A stretch of 6,369 nucleotides of DNA from an uncultured Lachnospiraceae bacterium (lineage in GTDB: Bacteria; Bacillota_A; Clostridia; Lachnospirales; Lachnospiraceae): the NCBI GenBank assembly GCA_910588595.1, contig CAJUQU010000245.1, positions 1-6,369 on the forward strand, given 5' to 3'. How positions within the stretch are numbered: position 1 is the stretch's first letter; every line of letters begins with the position of its first letter. Below, piece by piece: positions 1 through 6,277 of the stretch. The position numbers and the translations under genes are program-made. A model generated the notes under the pieces. That model did not search any database. It had not been told where the DNA came from and worked only from the letters and a program-made list of their open reading frames with translations.

Positions 1-47
1 GAGATGGTTGTCAGTGACTGGAGTTCAGACGTGTGCTCTTCCGATCT
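1..47 (+). other. Illumina P7/TruSeq index-primer contamination at contig end
   Basis: Positions 14-47 match the 34-base TruSeq read-2 adapter exactly as I remember it, beginning GTGACTGGAGTTC and ending CTCTTCCGATCT. Positions 1-5 (GAGAT) are the last five bases of the P7 flow-cell primer and 6-13 (GGTTGTCA) occupy the 8-base index slot. The order P7 tail, index, adapter, insert is that of an indexed library primer, so genomic sequence begins at position 48. These bases carry no biology and should be trimmed. They supply a false in-frame end, with its stop at 25-27, to the fhs gene that runs into them. Confidence 0.98.
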
Positions 48-1350
48 CAAAATGACTCTCTTTGGTCTCCAATGTATTTAGAACCGCATTGGCAAGCTCG
101 ATGCCACCTTCTCCACCCTTTTCCCACACTTCTGAAAGCGCGAAATCGCAGTCTCTATCCTCGCAGAACTTTTTCACATAGTTGATCTCTGCCTCGGTGT
201 CAGAGACAAATGCATTTAATGTCACAACTACAGGTACTTTATACTTATGTATATTCTCTATATGCTTTTCCAGATTTACAATACCTTTTCTTAGTGCTTC
301 CAGATTTTCTGTATTCAGTTCGCTCTTTTCCACGCCGCCATTGTACTTTAGTGCCCGTATTGTTGCCACCAGCACTACCGCATCCGGAACAAGCCCCGCC
401 TGACGACATTTGATATCAAAAAACTTCTCCGCCCCTAGATCTGCGCCAAAACCAGCTTCCGTCACAACATAATCAGCCATCTTTAAAGCAGCCTTTGTCG
501 CTCGCACGCTGTTGCATCCATGCGCGATATTGGCAAACGGACCCCCGTGGATGATTGCTGGTGTGTGCTCAAGTGTCTGAATCAGATTAGGCTTTATGGC
601 ATCTTTTAACAGTGCCGCCATAGCGCCTGTCGCATGGATCTGACCTGCAGTCACAGGATCACCTGCATAATTGTAAGCAACCACCATTCTATCCAATCGC
701 TTTTTCAAATCTTTCATGTCATTGGCAAGACACAGCACTGCCATGATCTCCGATGCCACAGTGATAACAAAGTGATCCTCCCTGACAAATCCGTCCAACT
801 TGTTTCCAAGTCCGACGACCACATTTCGAAGCACCCTGTCATTCATATCAAGACATCTCTTCCACACAATCTGTCTTGTGTCGATATTAAGCTCATTTCC
901 CTGCTGGATATGATTGTCAAGCAATGCTGCACACAAGTTGTTAGCTGCTGTTATCGCATGAAAATCACCTGTAAAATGAAGGTTTAAATCCTCCATGGGA
1001 ACCACCTGAGCCATTCCACCGCCAGCAGCACCTCCCTTAATACCAAAACATGGTCCAAGTGAAGGCTCACGCAGCGCAATAACAGCCCGCTTGCCCAATC
1101 TTCCAAACGCCTGGCCAAGTCCGACGCTTGTAGTCGTTTTTCCCTCTCCTGCCGGCGTCGGATTGATCGCAGTCACCAGGACAAGCTTACCCTCTTTATT
1201 TTTTTCAATCTTTTTCAAATAGTCTTCTGAAATCTTTGCTTTATACTTTCCATATAATTCAAGATCATCTATTGTCATACCAAGCGTCTCTGCAACCTCG
1301 GTAATAGGATATAACTGCGCTTCCTGTGCTATTTCAATGTCAGATTTCAT
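48..1350 (-). CDS. fhs: Formate-tetrahydrofolate ligase (partial, 3' end missing)
   Basis: Cytosolic enzyme that joins formate to tetrahydrofolate using ATP, giving 10-formyl-THF for purine synthesis, formyl-Met and, in acetogens, the methyl branch of the Wood-Ljungdahl pathway. About 434 genuine residues remain of a family length near 556, so roughly 120 C-terminal residues lie beyond the contig. A P-loop PAGEGKTTT sits near residues 66-74. The first family signature, GIKGGAAGGG followed by M, is at about 103-113, and the second, VATIRALKYNGG, at 328-339. FTGDFHAITAANN and WEKGGEGGIEL are also typical. The start at 1348-1350 was chosen because a perfect AAGGAGG lies nine bases upstream; an in-frame ATG at 1393-1395 would add 15 residues foreign to the family and swallow that ribosome binding site. 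The terminal IGRAHV seen on translation is adapter, and the preceding Glu codon (46-48) is mostly adapter. A promoter candidate lies in the gap after ftsK. Identity is near certain; whether it serves acetogenesis cannot be told here. Confidence 0.97.
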
Positions 1351-1359
1351 AATTAAGTT

Positions 1360-1366
1360 CCTCCTT
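1360..1366 (-). promoter_or_regulatory. fhs ribosome binding site (decides the start)
   Basis: The minus strand reads AAGGAGG here, a full anti-Shine-Dalgarno match, with nine bases to the ATG at 1348-1350. This fixes the start and argues against the longer frame opening at 1395. Confidence 0.9.
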
Positions 1367-1423
1367 TGCAGTAAACTAATCAATATATCGCACAAATACC
1401 TGCATACAGATACTTATTTTAAT

Positions 1424-1452
1424 AGAATATCATTTATCCCGTTCACTGTCCA
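1424..1452 (-). promoter_or_regulatory. Candidate sigma-A promoter for fhs
   Basis: On the minus strand TGGACA (1447-1452, five of six matches to TTGACA) is followed after exactly 17 bases by TATTCT (1424-1429, four of six to TATAAT). Transcription would start near 1417 and leave a leader of about 65 bases. It begins six bases from the ftsK stop codon (1458-1460), and I see no terminator hairpin with a T-run in the 107-bp gap. Read-through from ftsK is therefore also possible. Prediction from sequence only. Confidence 0.5.
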
Positions 1453-1457
1453 TTAAA

Positions 1458-4400
1458 TTATAGGTGTTCTTCCATATAATTTTGGAATTGTTCCATACTC
1501 ATCAGTATGCGGCGGGGCTTGGTTCCCTCCTCTGCACCAACAACGCCTGCCTCCTCAAGCTGGTCTACAATGCGCGCAGCACGATTAAATCCAATCTTGA
1601 ACACACGCTGAAGCATACCGATGGATGCCTTGTCCTTCTCAATCACAAATTTTGCTGCCTCCGCAAAATATGCATCTGTATCACTTCCACCACCTGCACC
1701 TGAACTTCCGCCAGCTCCGGTAGATGACTGCATGGACTTTATCCTTTCCTCGATATCACTGTTGTATGTAGTATTGCCAAGCATCTGATTTTTTAAGAAA
1801 TCAACCACATCTGACACCTCGGAATCTGACACAAAAGCGCCCTGCACGCGGGCTGGTTTTGTATATCCCTGAGGATAGAAGAGCATATCACCCTTTCCTA
1901 ATAACTTTTCCGCACCATTCATATCTAGAATCGTACGTGAATCTGTACCACTTGAAACGCTGAATGCAATCCTGCTGGGCATATTTGCCTTGATCAAACC
2001 TGTGATGACATCTACTGAAGGCCGCTGTGTGGCGATTACCAGATGGATTCCACAGGCTCTCGCTAACTGAGCCAGACGGCAGATGCTCTCCTCTACTTCT
2101 CCTGATGCCACCATCATCAGATCTGCAAGCTCGTCCACGATGATTACGATCTGTGGCAGTTTTTGAATCGTCTCTCCATCCGGTGTCGTTTTTCCCAACT
2201 CTGCCGCTTTATTGTATCCCTTTAAATCCCTGACATTCAGATCGGCAAATTTTTTATAGCGGTCATTCATCTCCGTCACACCCCAGTTCAATGCAGCTGA
2301 GGCTTTTTTCGGATCTGTCACTACGGGAATCATCAGATGCGGAATTCCATTGTACACACTGAGCTCCACCACTTTAGGATCGATCATGATCAATTTGACA
2401 TCTGCCGGATCCGCCTTGTATAAAATGCTCATAATGATCGTATTGATACATACTGATTTACCAGACCCCGTCGCTCCCGCGATCAGTACATGAGGCATCT
2501 TTGCGATGTCTGTGACGACCACCTGTCCTGCAATGTCCTTTCCGACAGCAAACGCTAAGCTTGACGGAAACTTCTGAAAAGTATCAGATTCCAATAGATC
2601 TCTGAGTGCAACAGCACTGGTCTCCTTGTTTGGAACTTCAATACCTACGGCAGCCTTTCCGGGGATTGGCGCCTCAATCCTTATATCTGTCGCGGCAAGG
2701 TTCAACTTGATATCATCTGTCAATCCCACTATCTTACTGACTTTTACACCCTGCTCTGGCTGCATTTCATATCTAGTGACAGACGGTCCCTGACTGATAT
2801 CCGTTATTGTCACTCTGACACCGAATGTCTGCAATGTCTGCTGCAAATGCAGCGCAGTCTCTTTTAACTGATTTGTCGAATCGCCTTTTCTGCCATCACC
2901 TTTCTTCAGCAGATTTATCGGCGGAAACATATATGGTCTTGGTGCTTCCTCCTCAGTTTTTGCGACATGCTCTAATATTTTATCTTCTTCCTGTTTAATC
3001 TCTGCCTTGTCTGTCTTTGTTGTCTTTTCTTCTTCCACTGAGTGGGAAATCACTGTATCCTCTGTCATCGGCTCAGGCATGCGGTCAATCGCCTCAGCAT
3101 CATACTCTACGGCGTCAAATCCATCCCAAAATGACTGCTTTGCTGAGACTCCTGGGTTGTTGGCAAAATAATCTGTAGTTGGTATAATTTCATCATCTGA
3201 AATCTCATCGTCAGCGGACTCTGCCTTAGTTAATTCGCTATCCGATATTTGACTATTGGTAAAGTCACAATCAACAACATCCTGTTCTATCGAAGCAGCC
3301 TGAAAATCATTGTTTGCATTTTCCAGTGTGTCATCGTAAAAAGATTGCTCGTAAGCTTCGTTAGATCCTACACCATCAAACTGCACATCATCATAAACGT
3401 CTTCTGAATACTGCTCTTCCAAATTTTCCGGTTCCAGATACATTGTCTCATTATATGGTCTTGCTTTGATTTCCTCAAATTCTTCTGCGCCTGCCACATC
3501 TATCTCATCATCCAGTAACACGATCTCATGGATATCCTGCAGCTTTTCAGTCTTAAACGTTATGGCAGAGCTTGATACCACACCTCTTGCACGTTTGTCC
3601 ATCCTTTTGATATTCTCTTTCGAACGCTCGGTTTCTTGTTCTTTAATCTTCTTTTCATTCTTTAACTGCTTTGAACGTCTTGGGCGAACGTGCTCCTCAT
3701 ATTCTGGTTCAATCTCTTCCTCAAATGCCTCCTCTTCCTCGTACTCTTCATACGCCTCTCTCAGACTCTCCCTGTATTCTCTCATTCTGGCAGCGTCTTC
3801 TTTTGCAGATTCATACAGATAGGCACTTCCCTTTTTAACCCCTGACAAAAAGCTTTTTTCTGTGATGAACACAATACATATGATTCCAAGTACAACCGCG
3901 ACAAAAAGGGTTCCTCCAAAACCTATTAACTGATACAAGCCATGTGCTATGCTGCCAAAGAGCACCCCGCCGCCGGCACGGTGTTCCATAGATGTCTCGT
4001 ACAATTCCTTAACGAGAGAATCCCCTGTTATCATTGTCTCCTGTTTCATCAGCATATATGCCAGAATGCCAAACAAAAATATCAGTATCACACCACTGAC
4101 CATCTTCACGACCGCAACCGTATTTCCTTTATTGGAAATCCCAAATGCAAATCCTACAAAAATTATGATCGGTATGAGATAAGCCAACAATCCAAACACA
4201 CCAAACATAACATTGCTGATCCCAGTCGCTGCAGCACCATGGATCAAACCTATAATACACAAAAACATAAAAATTGCAGCGGCAAAAATGATAATGAGTA
4301 TTACCTCACTTTTAACTGCAATGTCCACATTTTTTCTAGATGTCTTTGCTGGCGTCTTCTTACTCCTCGAACTGGCTGTTGTTTTTCTTGTTCCCTTCGA

Positions 4401-4472
4401 TGAACTTTTTGAAGTACTGCCTTTTGTATTTGTTCTGCTCCTCGATGTTCGATTTCCTGATGCAGATGCCAT
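1458..4472 (-). CDS. ftsK: FtsK/SpoIIIE-family DNA translocase
   Basis: Membrane-anchored hexameric ATPase that pumps double-stranded DNA through the closing septum, in division or into the forespore; the FtsK and SpoIIIE roles cannot be separated from sequence alone. Layout of the 1004 residues: a basic Ser/Thr/Lys-rich cytosolic tail (1-50); four hydrophobic membrane segments at about 56-79, 87-112, 120-142 and 180-203; a charged linker (210-510) with a Glu-rich run at 241-260; the alpha/beta motor (about 511-900); a Gly/Ser hinge (916-930); and a winged-helix gamma domain (932-1004) that in this family reads oriented DNA motifs. Walker A is GATGSGKS (666-673, K672) and Walker B ends IIVDE (D780, E781). 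ATQRPSVDVITG at 814-825 and the gamma helix GFNRAARIVDQLEE are hallmark stretches. At 1004 residues it is longer than B. subtilis SpoIIIE (about 787), mainly through the linker. GGAGG six bases upstream supports the start. It lies downstream of tepA, as in other Firmicutes, with its own promoter. Confidence 0.97.
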   Translation of the reverse strand: MASASGNRTSRSRTNTKGSTSKSSSKGTRKTTASSRSKKTPAKTSRKNVDIAVKSEVILIIIFAAAIFMFLCIIGLIHGAAATGISNVMFGVFGLLAYLIPIIIFVGFAFGISNKGNTVAVVKMVSGVILIFLFGILAYMLMKQETMITGDSLVKELYETSMEHRAGGGVLFGSIAHGLYQLIGFGGTLFVAVVLGIICIVFITEKSFLSGVKKGSAYLYESAKEDAARMREYRESLREAYEEYEEEEAFEEEIEPEYEEHVRPRRSKQLKNEKKIKEQETERSKENIKRMDKRARGVVSSSAITFKTEKLQDIHEIVLLDDEIDVAGAEEFEEIKARPYNETMYLEPENLEEQYSEDVYDDVQFDGVGSNEAYEQSFYDDTLENANNDFQAASIEQDVVDCDFTNSQISDSELTKAESADDEISDDEIIPTTDYFANNPGVSAKQSFWDGFDAVEYDAEAIDRMPEPMTEDTVISHSVEEEKTTKTDKAEIKQEEDKILEHVAKTEEEAPRPYMFPPINLLKKGDGRKGDSTNQLKETALHLQQTLQTFGVRVTITDISQGPSVTRYEMQPEQGVKVSKIVGLTDDIKLNLAATDIRIEAPIPGKAAVGIEVPNKETSAVALRDLLESDTFQKFPSSLAFAVGKDIAGQVVVTDIAKMPHVLIAGATGSGKSVCINTIIMSILYKADPADVKLIMIDPKVVELSVYNGIPHLMIPVVTDPKKASAALNWGVTEMNDRYKKFADLNVRDLKGYNKAAELGKTTPDGETIQKLPQIVIIVDELADLMMVASGEVEESICRLAQLARACGIHLVIATQRPSVDVITGLIKANMPSRIAFSVSSGTDSRTILDMNGAEKLLGKGDMLFYPQGYTKPARVQGAFVSDSEVSDVVDFLKNQMLGNTTYNSDIEERIKSMQSSTGAGGSSGAGGGSDTDAYFAEAAKFVIEKDKASIGMLQRVFKIGFNRAARIVDQLEEAGVVGAEEGTKPRRILMSMEQFQNYMEEHL

Positions 4473-4476
4473 AATA

Positions 4477-4486
4477 CTCCTCCCCC
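4477..4486 (-). promoter_or_regulatory. ftsK ribosome binding site
   Basis: The minus strand reads GGGGGAGGAG, with core GGAGG at 4479-4483 placed six bases before the ATG at 4470-4472. This supports the start that includes the basic N-terminal tail. Confidence 0.85.
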
Positions 4487-4504
4487 TAAACGAGTTTACA
4501 TGAT

Positions 4505-4533
4505 ATTATAGCACTTTTTTGGAAACTTGTCAT
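4505..4533 (-). promoter_or_regulatory. Strong sigma-A promoter for ftsK
   Basis: On the minus strand ATGACA (4528-4533, five of six to TTGACA) is followed by a 17-base spacer and a perfect TATAAT (4505-4510). The -10 is preceded by TG plus one base, an extended -10. Transcription should begin near 4498, giving a leader of about 25 bases that contains the ribosome binding site. This is the best promoter in the window and suggests ftsK is expressed at least partly independently of tepA. Confidence 0.8.
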
Positions 4534-4552
4534 ATTATATTTCACATTTTTC

Positions 4553-4581
4553 ACAGTTCTAGTACATCTGTTCAGAACTGT
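4553..4581 (-). repeat. Inverted repeat between tepA and ftsK, possible operator
   Basis: Perfect 8-base arms ACAGTTCT (4553-4560) and AGAACTGT (4574-4581) flank 13 bases. On the minus strand no T-run follows, so it does not look like an intrinsic terminator for tepA. The minus-strand centre reads GAACAGATGTAC (4562-4573), one base from the GAAC-N4-GTTC core of Gram-positive LexA (DinR) boxes. It lies about 28 bases upstream of the ftsK -35. The repeat is seen directly; the operator role is inference. Confidence 0.45.
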
Positions 4582-4618
4582 CTTTCTATTTGTGGTTAAA
4601 ATCTACATTTTTACCAAT

Positions 4619-5326
4619 TTATTTCTCTGCTGCGATCAGTTCATGCAGCTTGGCAACAGCCTGTGAAATTCCTCCAATCTCGCAGATGATTCCTTCGTCC
4701 ACAGCCTCCTTACCTTCCAGGACGCTTCCCACGTCCTTCGTAAGCACTTCTGTTTCCATCATCAACTCTTCATACCGTGTTTTAGATATATTGCAGTGTG
4801 AACACACAAAGCCCGTAATTCTATTTTGTACTTCCCTGAAATAGTTAAATGTCTGCGGCACTCCAATCACCATGCCGTTCATACGCACTGGATGGACCAC
4901 CATTGTACCAGTAGGTACAATAAAGGAATAATCAGTGCTTACGGCGATCGGAACCCCGATACTATGGCTGCCGCCCAAAACCAATGATACTGTGGGCTTG
5001 CTCAGGGACGCGACCATCTCCGCAATTGCAAGTCCCGCTTCCACATCCCCTCCCATTGTATTCAGCAGTAATAACACTCCATCGATTTCATCACTGTCCT
5101 CAATAGAAGCCAGCTGCGGAAGAAGCAGCTCATACTTTGTGACTTTGGACTGATTTCCAGCATTTTCATGCCCTTCTATCTCACCAATGATCGTAATCAG
5201 ATGAATTCTGTGATTGCTATTGTTTTCGTCCAATGTTACCTGGCTTTCTTTCTCAATTTTTTCATCTTTGTATTTTTTATTTTCGAGCTCGTCATTTTTT
5301 GCATTATTCTCTTCATTATTATTCAT
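4619..5326 (-). CDS. tepA: ClpP-like serine protease, TepA/YmfB family
   Basis: ClpP-fold peptidase of the TepA (B. subtilis YmfB) branch, which in Bacillus has been linked to pre-protein translocation and to spore outgrowth. With the start used here it has 235 residues. Residues 1-40 are hydrophilic, rich in Asn, Glu and Lys, and probably disordered; the ClpP-like domain follows. NTMGGDVEAG (89-98) corresponds to the NSPGG loop of ClpP. GGSHSIGVPIAV (118-129) carries the presumed nucleophile S122, H145 in MVVHPVR the catalytic His, and D198 in TKDVGS is the likely third member of the triad. HPVRMNGMVIGVPQTF is characteristic of TepA rather than of true ClpP. There is no signal peptide, so it is cytosolic. 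The start at 5324-5326 was chosen because AAGGAG lies nine bases upstream; the ATG at 5333-5335 directly abuts that site. It sits upstream of ftsK, matching the ymfB-spoIIIE neighbourhood of Bacillus. Confidence 0.92.
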   Translation of the reverse strand: MNNNEENNAKNDELENKKYKDEKIEKESQVTLDENNSNHRIHLITIIGEIEGHENAGNQSKVTKYELLLPQLASIEDSDEIDGVLLLLNTMGGDVEAGLAIAEMVASLSKPTVSLVLGGSHSIGVPIAVSTDYSFIVPTGTMVVHPVRMNGMVIGVPQTFNYFREVQNRITGFVCSHCNISKTRYEELMMETEVLTKDVGSVLEGKEAVDEGIICEIGGISQAVAKLHELIAAEK

Positions 5327-5335
5327 CGTGCACAT

Positions 5336-5341
5336 CTCCTT
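5336..5341 (-). promoter_or_regulatory. tepA ribosome binding site (decides the start)
   Basis: The minus strand reads AAGGAG, ending one base before the ATG at 5333-5335 and nine bases before the ATG at 5324-5326. Normal spacing selects the second ATG, so the protein most likely starts MNNNEEN and not MCTMNNN. Confidence 0.8.
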
Positions 5342-5348
5342 CTTCTAT

Positions 5349-5381
5349 ACTGCACTACCCGTAACCGGATAACAATGCAGT
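5349..5381 (-). other. Stem-loop in the tepA leader
   Basis: As minus-strand RNA the outer arms ACUGCA (5376-5381) and UGCAGU (5349-5354) form six pairs. Inside them UAUCC (5367-5371) can pair with GGGUA (5356-5360) through one G-U wobble, closing a six-base loop. The structure ends seven bases before the tepA ribosome binding site and has no T-run, so it is not a terminator. It could affect mRNA stability or translation, but it fits no riboswitch class I recognise. Confidence 0.4.
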
Positions 5382-5405
5382 TCCATAATATAGATGTATC
5401 TTCAT
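5355..5405 (-). CDS. Candidate 16-residue leader ORF upstream of tepA
   Basis: An ATG at 5403-5405 opens MKIHLYYGTALLSGYG and stops at TAG (5355-5357). AAGGAG at 5417-5422 lies 11 bases upstream, slightly long but usable. The terminator of the preceding gene sits immediately upstream and tepA starts about 30 bases after the stop, so it would be the first cistron of the tepA message if a promoter exists in or near the terminator. The first eight residues resemble the start of CobO/BtuR-type corrinoid adenosyltransferases, where YxGDGKGKTT normally follows; that P-loop is absent. It may be a chance frame, a leader peptide or a gene remnant. Confidence 0.25.
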   Translation of the reverse strand: MKIHLYYGTALLSGYG

Positions 5406-5433
5406 TTCCTTGATCACTCCTTGAGCGTAACAG

Positions 5434-5458
5434 AAAAAAGGACTCTTTTCAGAGTCCT
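5434..5458 (-). terminator. Rho-independent terminator
   Basis: On the minus strand an eight-base perfect stem, AGGACTCT and AGAGTCCT, closes a GAAA tetraloop (5439-5458) and is followed by a run of six T (5439-5434, the first being the last stem base). It lies about 30 bases past the stop of the membrane-protein gene and ends that transcription unit before tepA. There is no comparable T-run in the plus-strand direction. Confidence 0.93.
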
Positions 5459-5486
5459 CTTTAGTATGCACAAATAAGTATTCTTT

Positions 5487-6257
5487 TTATTCAATATCAT
5501 AAAAATCTTTTCCAGTCAGATCCTTTATGTCATAATCATCGCTGCCGCTCGGCTCAAACGCATAGTCCATCTCTTTATGTTCTCTGCGCTTGGGCACAGG
5601 AAGCGGATTTTCAATATATTGAACCTTATTATCCTCCAGATCATCATATCGAATTTCCCGCAAGGAAGTATCCTGGATAAGATCAGTATTTATATCATTC
5701 TTTTCACTATCGTTTTTTTGTATCACTGCTGGATCTTCGATAATCGGTTCAGAAATACTTTTATTTGCAGTGTGTTTACGATGATACATCCATCTAAGAA
5801 GCAAAATAGTAATTGCACCTGCCAGAGCCGCAATACAAATGAGCATGTTCTGCATTGTTACTTTTGACAATGTATTGACGTATACTGGAAAAATTGCCAG
5901 AATCAGACTTCCCGCAAAGCCCACATACCGATTTGTCACATTTTTAATTGCAATGAATACCAGAAATACAGTGATAAACTGATATACAATATTTAGATAC
6001 ACCCCTGCTACTGTAAAATTTCCAAAGATTAAAAACGCCAAATACAAAGTGCATATGTACAACGACTGCATTTGAAAACCTTCTGCAAAGGCAGACGTCA
6101 AACCACTCGCACCTATACTCACCTTTGCCGCATTATAAACATCCTCGTTGATATTTACCTCGGACATCAAGTAATTGACATAATATATCCTTACGATAAT
6201 AGTGATACTTGACAGAATGATCAAAAACAATCCTGTCAGCCAGCTTCTCTTTTTCAT
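5487..6257 (-). CDS. Membrane protein resembling a truncated GT-C glycosyltransferase
   Basis: I do not recognise a named family for this 256-residue protein. It has a short basic start (MKKR), hydrophobic segments at about 8-29, 64-79, 82-104, 111-127 and 136-156, and a hydrophilic, largely acidic tail (157-256) ending DDYDIKDLTGKDFYDIE. The first loop contains NEDVYNAAKV (37-46), and residues 67-126 follow the pattern of the second to fourth segments of GT39/ArnT-like enzymes: a Leu/Tyr-rich segment, FG, a helix running into LVFIAI, a basic NR-Y turn, then a segment ending FPVYV. Real GT-C enzymes have many more membrane segments and about 500 or more residues, so activity alone is doubtful. 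The five-segment count conflicts with positive charges at both ends of the hydrophobic region, so topology is unsure. No strong ribosome binding site precedes the ATG at 6255-6257, and an in-frame TAA lies two codons upstream of it. Only 20 bases separate it from the preceding gene, so co-transcription is likely. It ends at a strong terminator. Confidence 0.85.
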   Translation of the reverse strand: MKKRSWLTGLFLIILSSITIIVRIYYVNYLMSEVNINEDVYNAAKVSIGASGLTSAFAEGFQMQSLYICTLYLAFLIFGNFTVAGVYLNIVYQFITVFLVFIAIKNVTNRYVGFAGSLILAIFPVYVNTLSKVTMQNMLICIAALAGAITILLLRWMYHRKHTANKSISEPIIEDPAVIQKNDSEKNDINTDLIQDTSLREIRYDDLEDNKVQYIENPLPVPKRREHKEMDYAFEPSGSDDYDIKDLTGKDFYDIE

Positions 6258-6277
6258 ATTCTTTTAAAATCTCATCA

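Noticed and set aside
182..987. Plus-strand open frames opposite fhs (182-403, 210-413, 634-987)
   Set aside because: They are antisense to a strongly conserved enzyme, lack convincing ribosome binding sites, and their translations match no family I know.
1351..1395. Extended fhs start at the ATG 1393-1395
   Set aside because: It adds 15 residues unlike Fhs and runs through a perfect AAGGAGG placed ideally for the ATG at 1348-1350.
3466..4503. Plus-strand open frames opposite the ftsK linker and N-terminus (3466-3822, 3942-4403, 3949-4182, 4213-4503)
   Set aside because: Their Ser-rich or hydrophobic runs are mirror effects of the acidic linker, membrane segments and Lys/Ser tail of FtsK on the other strand.
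4553..4581. Inverted repeat as the tepA terminator
   Set aside because: The minus strand after the second arm reads GAAAAATG, with no T-run, and the 13-base loop is large.
5327..5335. tepA start at the ATG 5333-5335
   Set aside because: It directly abuts the AAGGAG; the ATG at 5324-5326 has normal nine-base spacing.
5340..5433. Sigma-A promoter for tepA with -10 TATATT or TATAGA
   Set aside because: The best -35 partners match only about three of six bases, or would place the start inside the ribosome binding site. No confident promoter could be named.
4590..5867. Plus-strand open frames opposite tepA and the membrane gene (4590-4844, 4935-5153, 5168-5413, 5577-5867)
   Set aside because: They are antisense shadows; 5168-5413 even crosses the whole tepA leader, and none has a recognisable domain.
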